A DNA stretch of 64,000 bases from the NCBI RefSeq assembly GCF_000517125.1, contig NZ_KI912155.1:2026696-2090695 (forward strand). The letters are read 5' to 3'. Each line of letters begins with the position of its first letter. The first letter of the stretch is position 1. This DNA is from Arthrobacter sp. MA-N2. GTDB taxonomy: Bacteria > Actinomycetota > Actinomycetes > Actinomycetales > Micrococcaceae. The notes beneath the pieces were generated by a model, which was given only the letters and a program-made list of their open reading frames with translations, was not told where the DNA came from and did no database searches. Positions 26,685 to 35,869 of this stretch are shown one piece after another. Both the position numbers and the translations under genes were made by a program.

Positions 26685-28616
26685 ATGCAAATCCTGAGCT
26701 TCTCCACTATCACCCTGAACATGGCGGAGTTGGGCTCCCGCAACCCGTTGCCGGCGGTCATCGCGGAATTGGACCAGCCATACAGAATCGGCGACGATGT
26801 CCCCGAAGAGCTGCAGGCCGCGGCCCGCTACGGGCAAGTGCCGAACATGTTCCCGTACCTGATGCAGGACGGGTACTCGCGGGAGCTGACAGCCCGCGAA
26901 GTGCCCGCGGTGGTGCTGGAGAACAGCAAACTGCGTGCCGTTGTGCTTCCCACCCTGGGTGGCCGGCTGTGGGAGCTCTTCGACAAGGCGTCGGGAAAGC
27001 ATCTCCTCCACACCCACGGGACCATGCAGTTCGCCAATATCGCGCTGCGAAAGGTCTGGTTCGCCGGCGGCCTCGAATGGAACATCGGCACCCGCGGGCA
27101 CTCGCCCACAACGTGCGATCCGATGCATACCGCCATCGTCAAGACGCCGGAGGGGCACGAGGTCCTGAGGATGTGGGAGTTTGAGCGCCTCCGCGGGGTG
27201 GTCTTCCAAGTGGACATGTGGCTTCCGGAGGACTCGGACGTGCTCCTCACCGCGGTCCGGATCAGGAACCCCCATGACCACGATGTCCCGATGTACTGGT
27301 GGAGCAATGCCGCCGTTCCGGAAACGCCCGAAACCCGCGTGATAGCCCCCGCGACCGAGGCTTTCGGAAGCGACTACACCACGGATATCTCCCGTGTCCG
27401 GCCCACGGAACACCAGGGCACGGATGCCACATGGCTGGTCAACAGCCCGCACGCAGCGGATTTCTTTTTCGATATCCAGCCGGGGCACCGGCATTGGATC
27501 GCCGCGGTAGACCACGACGGCGACGGCCTCGCCATGCTCTCCACAAGCCTCCTGCGGGGGAAGAAGCTGTTCGTCTGGGGCCAGAGCGACGGCGGAAAGC
27601 GCTGGCAGGAATGGCTCAGCCCCGGGGCGGGCCCCTACGCCGAAATCCAGGCAGGGTTGGCGCAAACCCAGTTCGAGCATCTGGCCATGCCCGCCCGGGC
27701 CGAATGGTCTTGGGTGGAGGCCTACGGAAATGCCAGGCTCGATCCCGCAACCTCCCACAGCCGGAATTGGGATGCGGCGGTGGCACATGCCGGCGCCCGG
27801 CTCGAAGACCTTGTGCCTGACGCGGAGTTGGAAGACGCGCTGGCCGAAGCCACGCGGAACTTCGCGCTGCCGCCGGACGAGATGTTGGTGCGCGGTAGCG
27901 CCTGGGGTGCTTTGGAGAGCGCCCGACGCCGGCACTCAGGAAAAGCCTGGGTGGACGAAATCGGCACCCCTTTCGCCAATGACGTAAAGCTGGGAGCTGT
28001 CGAGGAAACAGGCCCGTGGCATTGCCTGTTGGAAGGCGGGACCTTCACAGGCGCCGGGAGCTTCGTGGCTGGAGCCGATTGGGAAGAACTGCTGGCAAAC
28101 GATGGGGGAGCGGAAGCCCGGTTCCATCTGGCCACGATGAAGCACGCCCGCCAGGACCTCGGCGGTGCGATCGCCGGATACGGCGCGGCCCTGGGTGCCG
28201 ACGCCCTCTCGCCACGTTCCAAGGTCCTCGCCCACCGGGGCAGGGCCCTTGCGCTGCTTGCCACCGACAAGACTGACGAAGGTTTGGCTGAACTTGCCGC
28301 GGCGAGCCGGCTGGAGCCCTCCAACCTCCCCTTGCTCAGCGAAGCCATGAACCTCAGCATCGGACACGGAAACCCCGCCCAAGCACTCGCCTTGGCAAGC
28401 GAGGCACCTGCCGGAATGTCCGACGTCGGACGCGTCCGCTTCCTGACGGCGCTCGCGCTCGCGGGGGTCGGCAGGAGTCCGGAGGCGGCAGCGATTTTGC
28501 GGGCGGGCGTCGAGATGCCGGACATCCGTGAAGGTGAAGACGGAATCGCCGCCTTGTGGCAGCAAGTATGCCCCGATGAGCCGGTGCCTGCCGGGTACCG
28601 CTTTGCCATGCACTGA
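26685..28616 (+). CDS. DUF5107-domain protein with C-terminal TPR-like region
   Basis: A 643-residue soluble protein. Residues ~30-330 match the DUF5107 domain, a galactose-mutarotase-like fold seen in bacterial carbohydrate-linked proteins (conserved segments LENSKLRAVVLPTLGGRLWEL and GGLEWNIGTRGHSP). The C-terminal ~200 residues are alanine-rich helical repeats of TPR type (KVLAHRGRALALLATDKTDE). ATG at 26685 has AGGAG nine bases upstream. DUF5107 proteins are suspected to bind or process sugars; no catalytic role is established. No signal peptide is visible, so it should be cytoplasmic. Confidence 0.8.
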   Translation: MQILSFSTITLNMAELGSRNPLPAVIAELDQPYRIGDDVPEELQAAARYGQVPNMFPYLMQDGYSRELTAREVPAVVLENSKLRAVVLPTLGGRLWELFDKASGKHLLHTHGTMQFANIALRKVWFAGGLEWNIGTRGHSPTTCDPMHTAIVKTPEGHEVLRMWEFERLRGVVFQVDMWLPEDSDVLLTAVRIRNPHDHDVPMYWWSNAAVPETPETRVIAPATEAFGSDYTTDISRVRPTEHQGTDATWLVNSPHAADFFFDIQPGHRHWIAAVDHDGDGLAMLSTSLLRGKKLFVWGQSDGGKRWQEWLSPGAGPYAEIQAGLAQTQFEHLAMPARAEWSWVEAYGNARLDPATSHSRNWDAAVAHAGARLEDLVPDAELEDALAEATRNFALPPDEMLVRGSAWGALESARRRHSGKAWVDEIGTPFANDVKLGAVEETGPWHCLLEGGTFTGAGSFVAGADWEELLANDGGAEARFHLATMKHARQDLGGAIAGYGAALGADALSPRSKVLAHRGRALALLATDKTDEGLAELAAASRLEPSNLPLLSEAMNLSIGHGNPAQALALASEAPAGMSDVGRVRFLTALALAGVGRSPEAAAILRAGVEMPDIREGEDGIAALWQQVCPDEPVPAGYRFAMH

Positions 28617-28673
28617 ACGGGGGCGCCAACTTTCCGGATGCAGGCATCCAGCCAAACCATGTAAGTTGGCAGG

Positions 28674-30905
28674 GTGACTCCCTCCACCAAAACCCCACTG
28701 ACCCGTGCACCCGGTATCTCCAAGGAGATCGAAGATGCGGCGTGGTTTGTGTTGGGCCCGGGGCTGCAAGGCAAGGCTTCGGCGCTCGACGCCGCTACCC
28801 GCACTTGGACCGTGGACGCCGCCGCCGAACTCTTGGAACGGCTCGAACGCGGCGTCGGAGACTCCAAGGTGCCCATGATGACCAATCTTCGCCGAAACCT
28901 GGAAGGGGCATCCCGCGAGGCCAAGTTGCTCGCCGTCGAACTCCTTTTCCTGCAGTCCCTGCCGCTGGCGCATGAGGTCAAGTCGCTCAAGGTCAAGCGC
29001 GCCCGCGTTGCCGAGGCCGCGTCCTGGCTCGATCCGGAGCTCGAGCTGCCCCAGGAGCTGTACCAGGGCATGACCGATCACGGCGTCATCCGTGACCGCA
29101 CCGCGGAGTTCAACTGGACCATCTGGGACCATCTCACGTGGCTCTGCCGCTTCGTGGCGCACGTGGATGGTCAGTCCAACGCGAGCATCAACAAAGCCCT
29201 CAAGGACCCGCTGAAATTCCACGAACTCGCGGCGGCCACACCCGAGGACCAGCCAGCCATACGGCGGAGCATCGAATACTTGGCGTGGCCCAGCTACTTC
29301 GAGCCTGTGGTGGCGGACGTCGAGCGGCGCGAAATTCGGGACGCCTTCGCCTCGCTCGTTGGCGGTGCCCACGGCGAAAGCGAAACAGACATCACCGCGG
29401 ACGTCCACCGCATCCGGCTGCACTTGGATGAACAGGCCGGCCAGCGCATCGATTGGTACGATCGCCAGCTCGTCAGCCAGTGGCGCAAAGTGGGAGATCC
29501 CGGCCGACGTGCCTGGCTGCTGCGCACCCATCAGGACTCCGCCGAGCTGCTCGCCGCGTGGCGGGACGAGGAAAAGGCAACGCTCGACGTCGAACACCTC
29601 CGCGAACTCACCCCCGGTGTGACAGCAGGTGTGGTGCAGCATGCCGTGGACGAGGACTACAAGCATCTGGGCTACGTGGAGCGGGAAGACACCAAAACCG
29701 CCGTTTTCGCGTTCCTGACCGTGATGAAGCCTGGCGACCTCGCGCTGTTCCAGAACTCAGGAGCCATCCGGATCGGGGTTGTCCTGGGCGAACCCGAACA
29801 CAACGAGGACAACCGCCGGCTCCGCCGCAAAGTGCGCTGGTTCGACGAGACGCACCCGATTGCCGAAGCTCCCCGGCACGTCCAGCGCCAGCTCTCCACC
29901 TCGGGGATCGTCGTCGACGTCACCCGGGTCATTCAGTCGCTGCAGTCACTCCTTCCCGCCGAAGCCGAATCCGATGGCGAGGACGCCGCCGCCCCGGACG
30001 CCGTCGTCGAGCCCGTGATTGAAGGGTTCCGCCCCCTCACTGAAGAGTTCGCAGCGTCCCTCCACATGGAACTCGAGCCGCTCAAGGAGATTGCCGAGCT
30101 CTTGGAGGAGAACCGTCAACTGGTGCTCTACGGCCCTCCGGGCACGGGCAAAACCTACCTCGCCAAGCATTTGGCTGCCGAGCTCGCAGGGGACAGCACC
30201 GATGAGCGGGTGAAGTTGGTGCAGTTCCACCCCTCCTACGCGTACGAGGACTTCTTCGAGGGGTACCGGCCGGACAAGACCGACGACGGCCAGGTTTCCT
30301 TCAAGCTCGTGGCCGGACCGCTGCGGCGCCTCGCTGAAGAAGCCGCGAAGCCCGGGAATTCCAACAAACCATACTTCCTCATCATCGACGAGATGAACCG
30401 GGCCAATCTGGCCAAGGTCTTCGGTGAGCTGTACTTCCTGCTCGAATACCGCGACGACCGCATCTACCTCCAGTACAGCCCCAACGAGCCGTTCAGCCTG
30501 CCGGACAACCTCTACATCATCGGCACCATGAACACGGCTGATCGTTCCATCGCCATGATGGACGCGGCCATCCGCCGTCGCTTCGCGTTCGTGGAATTGC
30601 ATCCGAAGGTGGAACCGATCCGCGGTTCGCTCCGGCGGTTCCTCACGGCACGCGGCCTGGACACCCTCAACGCGGACTTGCTTGACGCCCTGAACGACTC
30701 CATTGACGATTGGGACCGCGACCTGATGATCGGCCCCTCTTACTTCATGAAGAACGCGGCCCGGAACCCGGCCGGGTTGCGCCGAATCTGGAAATATGAG
30801 CTCATGCCGCTCTTGGAGGAGCACTACCACGGTCAATTGAACCGGGCCCAGTTGGAGGAGCGCTTCGGTCTGGACCAGTTGTTGGGTCGACTTGCGGCCC
30901 GCTAA
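28674..30905 (+). CDS. mcrB: McrB-type AAA+ GTPase subunit of a modification-dependent restriction system
   Basis: A 743-residue protein. The C-terminal AAA+ domain has Walker A GPPGTGKTY at about residue 487, Walker B FLIIDEMNRANLAKV near 570, and MNTADRS near 618, the McrB signature used for GTP. The N-terminal ~470 residues have no recognised target-binding domain; residues ~330-420 (KPGDLALFQNSGAIRIGVV) might be the modified-DNA reader. Start is GTG at 28674. The McrC nuclease gene overlaps its end, and together they should cleave DNA carrying particular modified bases. Confidence 0.88.
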   Translation: MTPSTKTPLTRAPGISKEIEDAAWFVLGPGLQGKASALDAATRTWTVDAAAELLERLERGVGDSKVPMMTNLRRNLEGASREAKLLAVELLFLQSLPLAHEVKSLKVKRARVAEAASWLDPELELPQELYQGMTDHGVIRDRTAEFNWTIWDHLTWLCRFVAHVDGQSNASINKALKDPLKFHELAAATPEDQPAIRRSIEYLAWPSYFEPVVADVERREIRDAFASLVGGAHGESETDITADVHRIRLHLDEQAGQRIDWYDRQLVSQWRKVGDPGRRAWLLRTHQDSAELLAAWRDEEKATLDVEHLRELTPGVTAGVVQHAVDEDYKHLGYVEREDTKTAVFAFLTVMKPGDLALFQNSGAIRIGVVLGEPEHNEDNRRLRRKVRWFDETHPIAEAPRHVQRQLSTSGIVVDVTRVIQSLQSLLPAEAESDGEDAAAPDAVVEPVIEGFRPLTEEFAASLHMELEPLKEIAELLEENRQLVLYGPPGTGKTYLAKHLAAELAGDSTDERVKLVQFHPSYAYEDFFEGYRPDKTDDGQVSFKLVAGPLRRLAEEAAKPGNSNKPYFLIIDEMNRANLAKVFGELYFLLEYRDDRIYLQYSPNEPFSLPDNLYIIGTMNTADRSIAMMDAAIRRRFAFVELHPKVEPIRGSLRRFLTARGLDTLNADLLDALNDSIDDWDRDLMIGPSYFMKNAARNPAGLRRIWKYELMPLLEEHYHGQLNRAQLEERFGLDQLLGRLAAR

Positions 30906-32187
30906 GACTGCTCCGCCGCGGCCGGTCCGGGCCCCGGGCATCGGAAAGCCGGCGGTCCGAGCCTCCACGAAGGTCCCGGCCGTCCGGCACATCGTGATGG
31001 ACGAACTCTCCTGCGGCATCGTGGACAAGCTTGACCCGGATACCGCCGCGCTGATTAACTCCAGCGGGCTCGCGAAGGCTTCGACCATGGGCATGGGCAT
31101 CTACCGGATCGAGCCCGTGGGCAAGATCGGGTCCGTGCGGACGCCGACCGTCCAGTTCGAGGTACGGCCGAAGGACCGCCTGGGCTTGAGCCGTCTGCTC
31201 TTCTTGCTCAGCTACGCCGGGGACCAAGGCTTCCGCGAGGAATCGGTGGCCGCCGTGGAGCACAGGGACTTGTGGAGTGCTCTCGCGGAATCCCTCGCCC
31301 AGCTGGCCGAGCGGGCCCTCAGCCGCGGCCCGCTGCAGGGGTACCTCACCGTGGACGAGTCTCTCCGGACGGTCAAGGGCCGTATCCGGATCTCGGACCA
31401 GATCTCGCGCCGCCCCGGGATGCTGGTGCCGCTGGAAGTCTCGTATGACGAATTCACCGAGGACATTGCCGAAAACCGCATCCTGCGTGCCGCGCTTGAA
31501 CGGATGGGCAAGGTCCCTGGAGTGCGGCAGAACGTGCTCAGCCGCTTGCGGCAGCTCAAGGGAAAGCTCGACGCCGTCACGCGGCTGCAGTCCGGGGCGC
31601 CCCTCCCGCGGTGGCAGGCCAACCGCATGAATCTCCGCTACCACCCCGTGCTCCGCTTGGCCGAGCTCATTCTGCGGAACGCCTCCGCCGAAGCGGGCGA
31701 GGGCAAACAGCAGACCGCCTCGTTTGTTGTGGACATGTCCCTTGTGTTTGAGGAGTTCGTGGGTGTGGCTTTACGTCAGTCCATGCGGGCGCATCCCGGG
31801 GAAATGCGGCTCCAATATGGCGCCACCCTCAACGAAGCCGTGCGGGATTCGGACCGCCTCACGGTGCGCCCGGACGCCGTGCATTTCCTGGGAGGCAGGC
31901 CCGTGGTGGTGTACGACTCGAAATACAAGGCAGCCACGGATTCCGGGGCATCGCTGAACGCTGACCACTACCAGCTCCTGGCCTACTGCACTGCGCTTCA
32001 AGTGCCCACGGCGTGGCTGGTCTACGCGGGCAAGGGAGAGATGAAACTGCGGAGGATCCTCAATACGGACATCGATATTGTGGAGTATCCCTTGGATTTG
32101 TCGCAGCCACCGGCGGAGATTCTTGCCGCCGTCACGGACCTGGCCCGGCAGTCCTGGGGAGAAGTCGTGCGACAGGCGCTTCTGTGA
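30892..32187 (+). CDS. mcrC: McrC-type nuclease subunit
   Basis: A 431-residue partner of McrB. The PD-(D/E)xK nuclease motif is visible near residues 325-346: RPDAVHFLGGRPVVVYDSKYK splits as RPDAVHF and VVVYDSKYK, with Asp and Asp-x-Lys in place. The N-terminal ~100 residues form the McrB-contacting region (GMGIYRIEPVGKIGSVRTP). The start is a TTG at 30892 that overlaps mcrB by 14 bp. An internal ATG at 30997 would remove little of the family homology, so the exact start is uncertain. Confidence 0.88.
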   Translation: MRPAKTAPPRPVRAPGIGKPAVRASTKVPAVRHIVMDELSCGIVDKLDPDTAALINSSGLAKASTMGMGIYRIEPVGKIGSVRTPTVQFEVRPKDRLGLSRLLFLLSYAGDQGFREESVAAVEHRDLWSALAESLAQLAERALSRGPLQGYLTVDESLRTVKGRIRISDQISRRPGMLVPLEVSYDEFTEDIAENRILRAALERMGKVPGVRQNVLSRLRQLKGKLDAVTRLQSGAPLPRWQANRMNLRYHPVLRLAELILRNASAEAGEGKQQTASFVVDMSLVFEEFVGVALRQSMRAHPGEMRLQYGATLNEAVRDSDRLTVRPDAVHFLGGRPVVVYDSKYKAATDSGASLNADHYQLLAYCTALQVPTAWLVYAGKGEMKLRRILNTDIDIVEYPLDLSQPPAEILAAVTDLARQSWGEVVRQALL

Positions 32188-32249
32188 TGTTCCTTCGGGG
32201 CGGCAGCTGGGTTAGCCTGAGGGGGCAGTCTTTTGCAGATGGAGGCACT

Positions 32250-32483
32250 ATGAGCGGCAAGAAGAAGAAATCCTGGAAGGACATGACCCCTGGGCAACGC
32301 GCAGGCGTCATGATCGTGGGGGCGGGACAAATGGCGTTGCTTGTGGCGGCACAGCGTAGCATCTCGAAGACCCCGGAGGCCCAGATCAGGGGAAGCAAGG
32401 CCCTGTGGCGGGCTGCAAGCTTCATCAACTTCTTTGGGCCGCTGAGCTACTTCCTGTTCGGCCGCCGTCGAGGAACTGCATAA
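32250..32483 (+). CDS. Small PLDc_N-like membrane protein
   Basis: A 77-residue protein with a lysine-rich start (SGKKKKSWKD), a hydrophobic segment (VMIVGAGQMALLVAAQ) and a second one ending FFGPLSYFLFGRRR, the typical end of PLDc_N (phospholipase-D nuclease N-terminal) modules. GGAGG precedes the ATG. It should be a small membrane protein with unknown role. Its last 59 bp overlap the 3' end of vsr on the other strand. Confidence 0.75.
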   Translation: MSGKKKKSWKDMTPGQRAGVMIVGAGQMALLVAAQRSISKTPEAQIRGSKALWRAASFINFFGPLSYFLFGRRRGTA

Positions 32484-32892
32484 GCTGATCCGCCAAAGCC
32501 GAACGGTCCCGCAGCTCGCATTCCCACACGGTGAGAACCTCCCAACCTGAGGCTCTCAGCAGATCCCGCTGCGCGGCGTCGCGCTCCCGGGTGCGGGTTC
32601 GTTTGGCTTCCCAGAAGTCCGCATTGGCCGTTGGCGCGTGCTGTCCGGCCTTGCAGTCGTGGAAATGCCAAAAACAACCGTTCACAAAAATCACTTTGCG
32701 GCGGCCAGCGAAAACGAGGTCCGGGCTGCCGGGCAACTTCCCGCCCGTGGTCCTGCCATGGAGCCGGTACCGGTACCCCTTGGCGTGCAGGAGCCGACGG
32801 ACCAAGAGCTCGGGCTTCGTGTTCTTCCCCCGGATCTTGGACATATTCCGGCTGCGTTGCTCAGGCGTCAGAAGATCGTGGCTCTCGCCCAT
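32425..32892 (-). CDS. vsr: Very-short-patch-repair (Vsr) DNA mismatch endonuclease
   Basis: A 155-residue Vsr protein. Diagnostic segments are MSKIRGKNTKPELLVRRLLH and GSPDLVFAGRRKVIFVNGCF followed by WHFHDC. In enterobacteria Vsr nicks beside T:G mismatches produced by deamination of Dcm-methylated cytosine. No cytosine methyltransferase is in this window, so either the methylase lies elsewhere or this protein serves another mismatch context. Proximity to McrBC makes a modification-related cluster. It converges on, and overlaps, the small PLDc_N-like gene. Confidence 0.9.
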   Translation of the reverse strand: MGESHDLLTPEQRSRNMSKIRGKNTKPELLVRRLLHAKGYRYRLHGRTTGGKLPGSPDLVFAGRRKVIFVNGCFWHFHDCKAGQHAPTANADFWEAKRTRTRERDAAQRDLLRASGWEVLTVWECELRDRSALADQLMQFLDGGRTGSSSAAQRS

Positions 32893-32969
32893 GTCCCCAG
32901 TCTACGCAGCGCACCCCGTGACGCTCGCTCACTTTTGTGGGTCTTTCCGCCGACGCTCAATCACATCAG

Positions 32970-33017
32970 GTGCAGGAGCGTTGCGCGAATAAGGGTTAAA
33001 AGTGCAGGAGCGTTGCG
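32970..33017. repeat. Two copies of a 16-bp direct repeat
   Basis: GTGCAGGAGCGTTGCG occurs at 32970-32985 and 33002-33017. The core TGCAGGAGCG reappears, in both orientations, in the repeat cluster at 56617-56771, so this is a dispersed intergenic element. The rest of the 211-bp gap (32893-33103) shows nothing else. Confidence 0.65.
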
Positions 33018-33103
33018 GAGGCCGAGGCCGCGATGTCAACTTATTGCTTGAAGAAGAAACGTAAGGTTCTACCCGCGACGGATGGCTGTTAGCATTTCGA
33101 CCC

Positions 33104-34534
33104 ATGGGGCGAGGGCTGTTTCAGCGAATGGTCGGCATTGTTATCGCGGTAACCGTCGGCACTGCTGCTGCCCTCTTGTGGTTCGCTATTGCCTCAACGG
33201 GAAACTCAGCGGTGCCGTCGCGGGCCGAGGGCATCGTCCTTGGCGTCTGGAGCGTGCTCTACGACACCGAGGCACCGCAGCCCCGCGTGATTTTCGCGGC
33301 CATCGCCTTCGCGCTTCTGCTTTCCGTTGCCGTGGCCTTGCTAGAGCGGCGCATTGCCAACAGATCGCGTCGCTCCGCGAATCCCCAGACACCGTTGGCT
33401 CCAAAAATTGTCATGGCGGAAACCCGCGGAGTGTATGCCGGCCCGGTGACGGTGACCGTCCTGATCCCTGCGCACAACGAAGAAGTTTCGCTGCCGGCGA
33501 CGATCGCTTCGCTTTTGTCCCAGTCGCACCGCCCGGAACGCGTGATCGTTGTTGCCGACAACTGTACGGATGCAACTGTCGCCCTTGCCCGTGAGGCCGG
33601 GGTTGAGGTCTTTGAATCCGTGGGCAACACGAAGAAGAAGGCCGGCGCCCTCAACCAGGCGCTGAAGTGGCTGCTGCCAGGCCAAGGGGATAACGACGTC
33701 GTCATGGTCATGGACGCCGATACCAGCCTTGACGACGGATTCCTGGAAGTCGCAGTGGCGCGGCTGAGCAATGACAGGGCCCTGATGGCCGTGGGGGGTC
33801 TTTTCTATGGCGAGGAAGGCTACGGAATTATCGGCCAATTCCAACGCAACGAATACATACGGTACTCGCGTGAAATCGGACGCAGGCGTGGCCGCGTCTT
33901 CGTGCTGACAGGTACGGCCTCAATCTTCCGTCCCCGGGCCCTGCGCACAGTTGCCCAGAGCCGTGGTGAATCGATCCCGGGAATTCACGGAGACGTCTAC
34001 GACACAGCATCGCTCACCGAAGACAATGAGCTGACGATTGCTTTGAAGTCCCTCGGCGGACTCATGATTTCACCCATGCAGTGCACCGTGGTCACCGAGC
34101 TGATGCCGAACTTCCGCACCTTGTGGGCACAAAGACTCCGTTGGCAACGGGGAGCCCTCGAAAACCTTGGCGCGTACGGCGCCACGCCCCAGACACTTCG
34201 CTACTGGGCGCAGCAGTTCGGCATTGGCTACGGAGTCATCGCCCTCAGCGCCTACCTTCTGCTCATTGTCTTGATGGTGCTGTCGCTGGATAACTGGGTT
34301 TGGTTTCCGTTCTGGCTGGGAATCGGGATTGTCTTCTCGACAGAGCGAGTTGTCACGGCATGGAAAGGCGGCTGGCGGGCCAGGATCTTGGCGGCTACCC
34401 TTTTTCCAGAATTGTTTTTCGATATGTTTCTCAACGTCGTGTACGTCAAGGGAATCATCGACATCTCCCTCGGCCGGCAGGCCAAATGGAAACACCTTAG
34501 CCGTGCACAGCCCGGCGAATCCCCGAAGGCTTAA
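33104..34534 (+). CDS. Processive family 2 glycosyltransferase, membrane-bound
   Basis: A 476-residue GT2 enzyme. Two hydrophobic segments (residues ~8-30 and ~65-85) precede the GT-A domain: LIPAHNEEVSLPATI, MDADTSLDDG (DxD), SLTEDNELTIAL (TED) and QRLRWQRGALENL (QxxRW), followed by three or more membrane helices. The DxD-TED-QxxRW set is typical of polysaccharide synthases such as poly-N-acetylglucosamine or hyaluronan synthase. The product is unknown. The ATG at 33104 has no clear ribosome binding site; later in-frame starts exist. A small membrane protein gene follows after 2 bp. Confidence 0.85.
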   Translation: MGRGLFQRMVGIVIAVTVGTAAALLWFAIASTGNSAVPSRAEGIVLGVWSVLYDTEAPQPRVIFAAIAFALLLSVAVALLERRIANRSRRSANPQTPLAPKIVMAETRGVYAGPVTVTVLIPAHNEEVSLPATIASLLSQSHRPERVIVVADNCTDATVALAREAGVEVFESVGNTKKKAGALNQALKWLLPGQGDNDVVMVMDADTSLDDGFLEVAVARLSNDRALMAVGGLFYGEEGYGIIGQFQRNEYIRYSREIGRRRGRVFVLTGTASIFRPRALRTVAQSRGESIPGIHGDVYDTASLTEDNELTIALKSLGGLMISPMQCTVVTELMPNFRTLWAQRLRWQRGALENLGAYGATPQTLRYWAQQFGIGYGVIALSAYLLLIVLMVLSLDNWVWFPFWLGIGIVFSTERVVTAWKGGWRARILAATLFPELFFDMFLNVVYVKGIIDISLGRQAKWKHLSRAQPGESPKA

Positions 34535-34536
34535 AC

Positions 34537-34794
34537 ATGGCTAATTCCGCTTCTCTTCCTACCGGTATCCTCCTTCCCGAGGAAATCTTGCACTCCGATT
34601 GGTTTGCGGTTTTGGCGACCTTTGTTGCGATCAATACCTTGATGTATGCAGCGTTGGCGATCGCTAAAATCTTGCCGAAAGTGCACCCCGGCGATTGGAT
34701 TCACACCCGGAACAAGCGAACGGAGACCCGCAGCATCCACCCGGACGCCCCGGCAGTCAACCCAGCCACCGACTTCCTTAGAGCTCGACGCTGA
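34537..34794 (+). CDS. Small single-pass membrane protein next to the glycosyltransferase
   Basis: An 85-residue protein with one hydrophobic helix (WFAVLATFVAINTLMYAALA), a basic cytoplasmic-like stretch and no known domain. Tight spacing behind the GT2 gene suggests an accessory subunit, as many polysaccharide synthases need a small membrane partner. Its last 17 bp overlap the 3' end of the P450 gene on the opposite strand. I do not recognise a family. Confidence 0.65.
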   Translation: MANSASLPTGILLPEEILHSDWFAVLATFVAINTLMYAALAIAKILPKVHPGDWIHTRNKRTETRSIHPDAPAVNPATDFLRARR

Positions 34795-35869
34795 CCGTGC
34801 GTGGAGCTTGGAAGGACAGCAGGCGGAGCCACTTGGGTTTCGTGTCTGCCAAACGGATGCCTTGCAGCCCCGCTACGGTTTCCTGCACAACGACGGCGGC
34901 CTCCAGTTCCGCGAGCTTCGCACCGAGGCAGCGGTGGATGCCTGAGCCGAAGGCCAGTCCGTAGGCCGTTGGACCTTGGCCCGATGACTCGTGGTTTCCC
35001 GTGAGTTCCAGCAGGATCTCGGCCCCGGCGGGTATCTGGTTCCCGTCGAGCACGGTGTCATGGGCAGCAATCCTACGCCAGGTGGGAACGGAAGATTCTG
35101 TGGCCAGGATGTGCCGGATGAGGTCCCGGGATGTGGGGCCGGAGGCGGCGTCCCGCCAAGCAAATCCTGTGGATCCCTCGGCAAGCCTGAACAACGCGGT
35201 GCTGATCAATTGCGTGGTGGTTTCCTGACCGGCGATCAACAGGAAGTACCCCAGGGAACAGATCTCGGGAGTGCTAAGCCCGTGTTTGGCCAAGGAGCTG
35301 AAGAGGTTCCGCTCAGGCGACGCAACCGCTTCGAGGACGAGTTCCCGCAGCCAGCCGTAGAAGTCCGCCGCGCTGCGGGCCAGTTCCAGTTGCCGCCCGG
35401 CGTCCGGCCAGCCCCAAAAGAGTTCCAGCGAGTCCAGGCTCCAGGCCTTCAACTCCGCAAGATCGCGAACGGGCAAACCCAGAAGTTCCAGCATCACGAT
35501 TGCCGGTGGGTATGCTGCCACGGCCTGCACAAGATCCACCTGCCCGGCCGTCTCCAGAATTTTGACCGCAGCAAGCGCGGCATCCCGTGCAATTCCGCGT
35601 ATACGCGGCTCAAAAGCGCCCACCGTTGCCGGCGTGAAGAACCCCGCCACCACCTTCCGGATGCCGGCATGGGAATCGCTGTGGTTGCTGGCCAGCACCG
35701 GCGGCAGGGCGAAGCGGGCACGCTGCAGGACCCGCAAGGACGGTCCGGACAGCGGTGTCACCGCGATGAGGGCGTTCGCCGGGCTGAAGTCTTCAGGCCG
35801 CTGCAGGACCTCTCGCACCACCGCGGGCTCCCTCATCACCATGTAGGGACATGTCCGGGTGTTGTTCAT
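34778..35869 (-). CDS. Divergent cytochrome P450 encoded in the biotin operon
   Basis: A 363-residue P450, shorter than the usual ~400. The heme loop is present (AFGSGIHRCLGAKLAELE, Cys near residue 314) and the I-helix has AGQETTTQ. Two hallmarks are missing: the K-helix ExxR is replaced (LIRHILATESSVPTWRR, where homologues read VEETLRYESPVPTWRR-like), and the meander before the heme loop is ~9 residues short. The N-terminus lacks the first β-strand region. Its ATG overlaps the bioD stop (ATGA), so it is translated with the biotin genes. Bacillus BioI is a P450 that makes pimeloyl precursors; a similar role here is inference. Confidence 0.82.
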   Translation of the reverse strand: MNNTRTCPYMVMREPAVVREVLQRPEDFSPANALIAVTPLSGPSLRVLQRARFALPPVLASNHSDSHAGIRKVVAGFFTPATVGAFEPRIRGIARDAALAAVKILETAGQVDLVQAVAAYPPAIVMLELLGLPVRDLAELKAWSLDSLELFWGWPDAGRQLELARSAADFYGWLRELVLEAVASPERNLFSSLAKHGLSTPEICSLGYFLLIAGQETTTQLISTALFRLAEGSTGFAWRDAASGPTSRDLIRHILATESSVPTWRRIAAHDTVLDGNQIPAGAEILLELTGNHESSGQGPTAYGLAFGSGIHRCLGAKLAELEAAVVVQETVAGLQGIRLADTKPKWLRLLSFQAPRTVSVEL

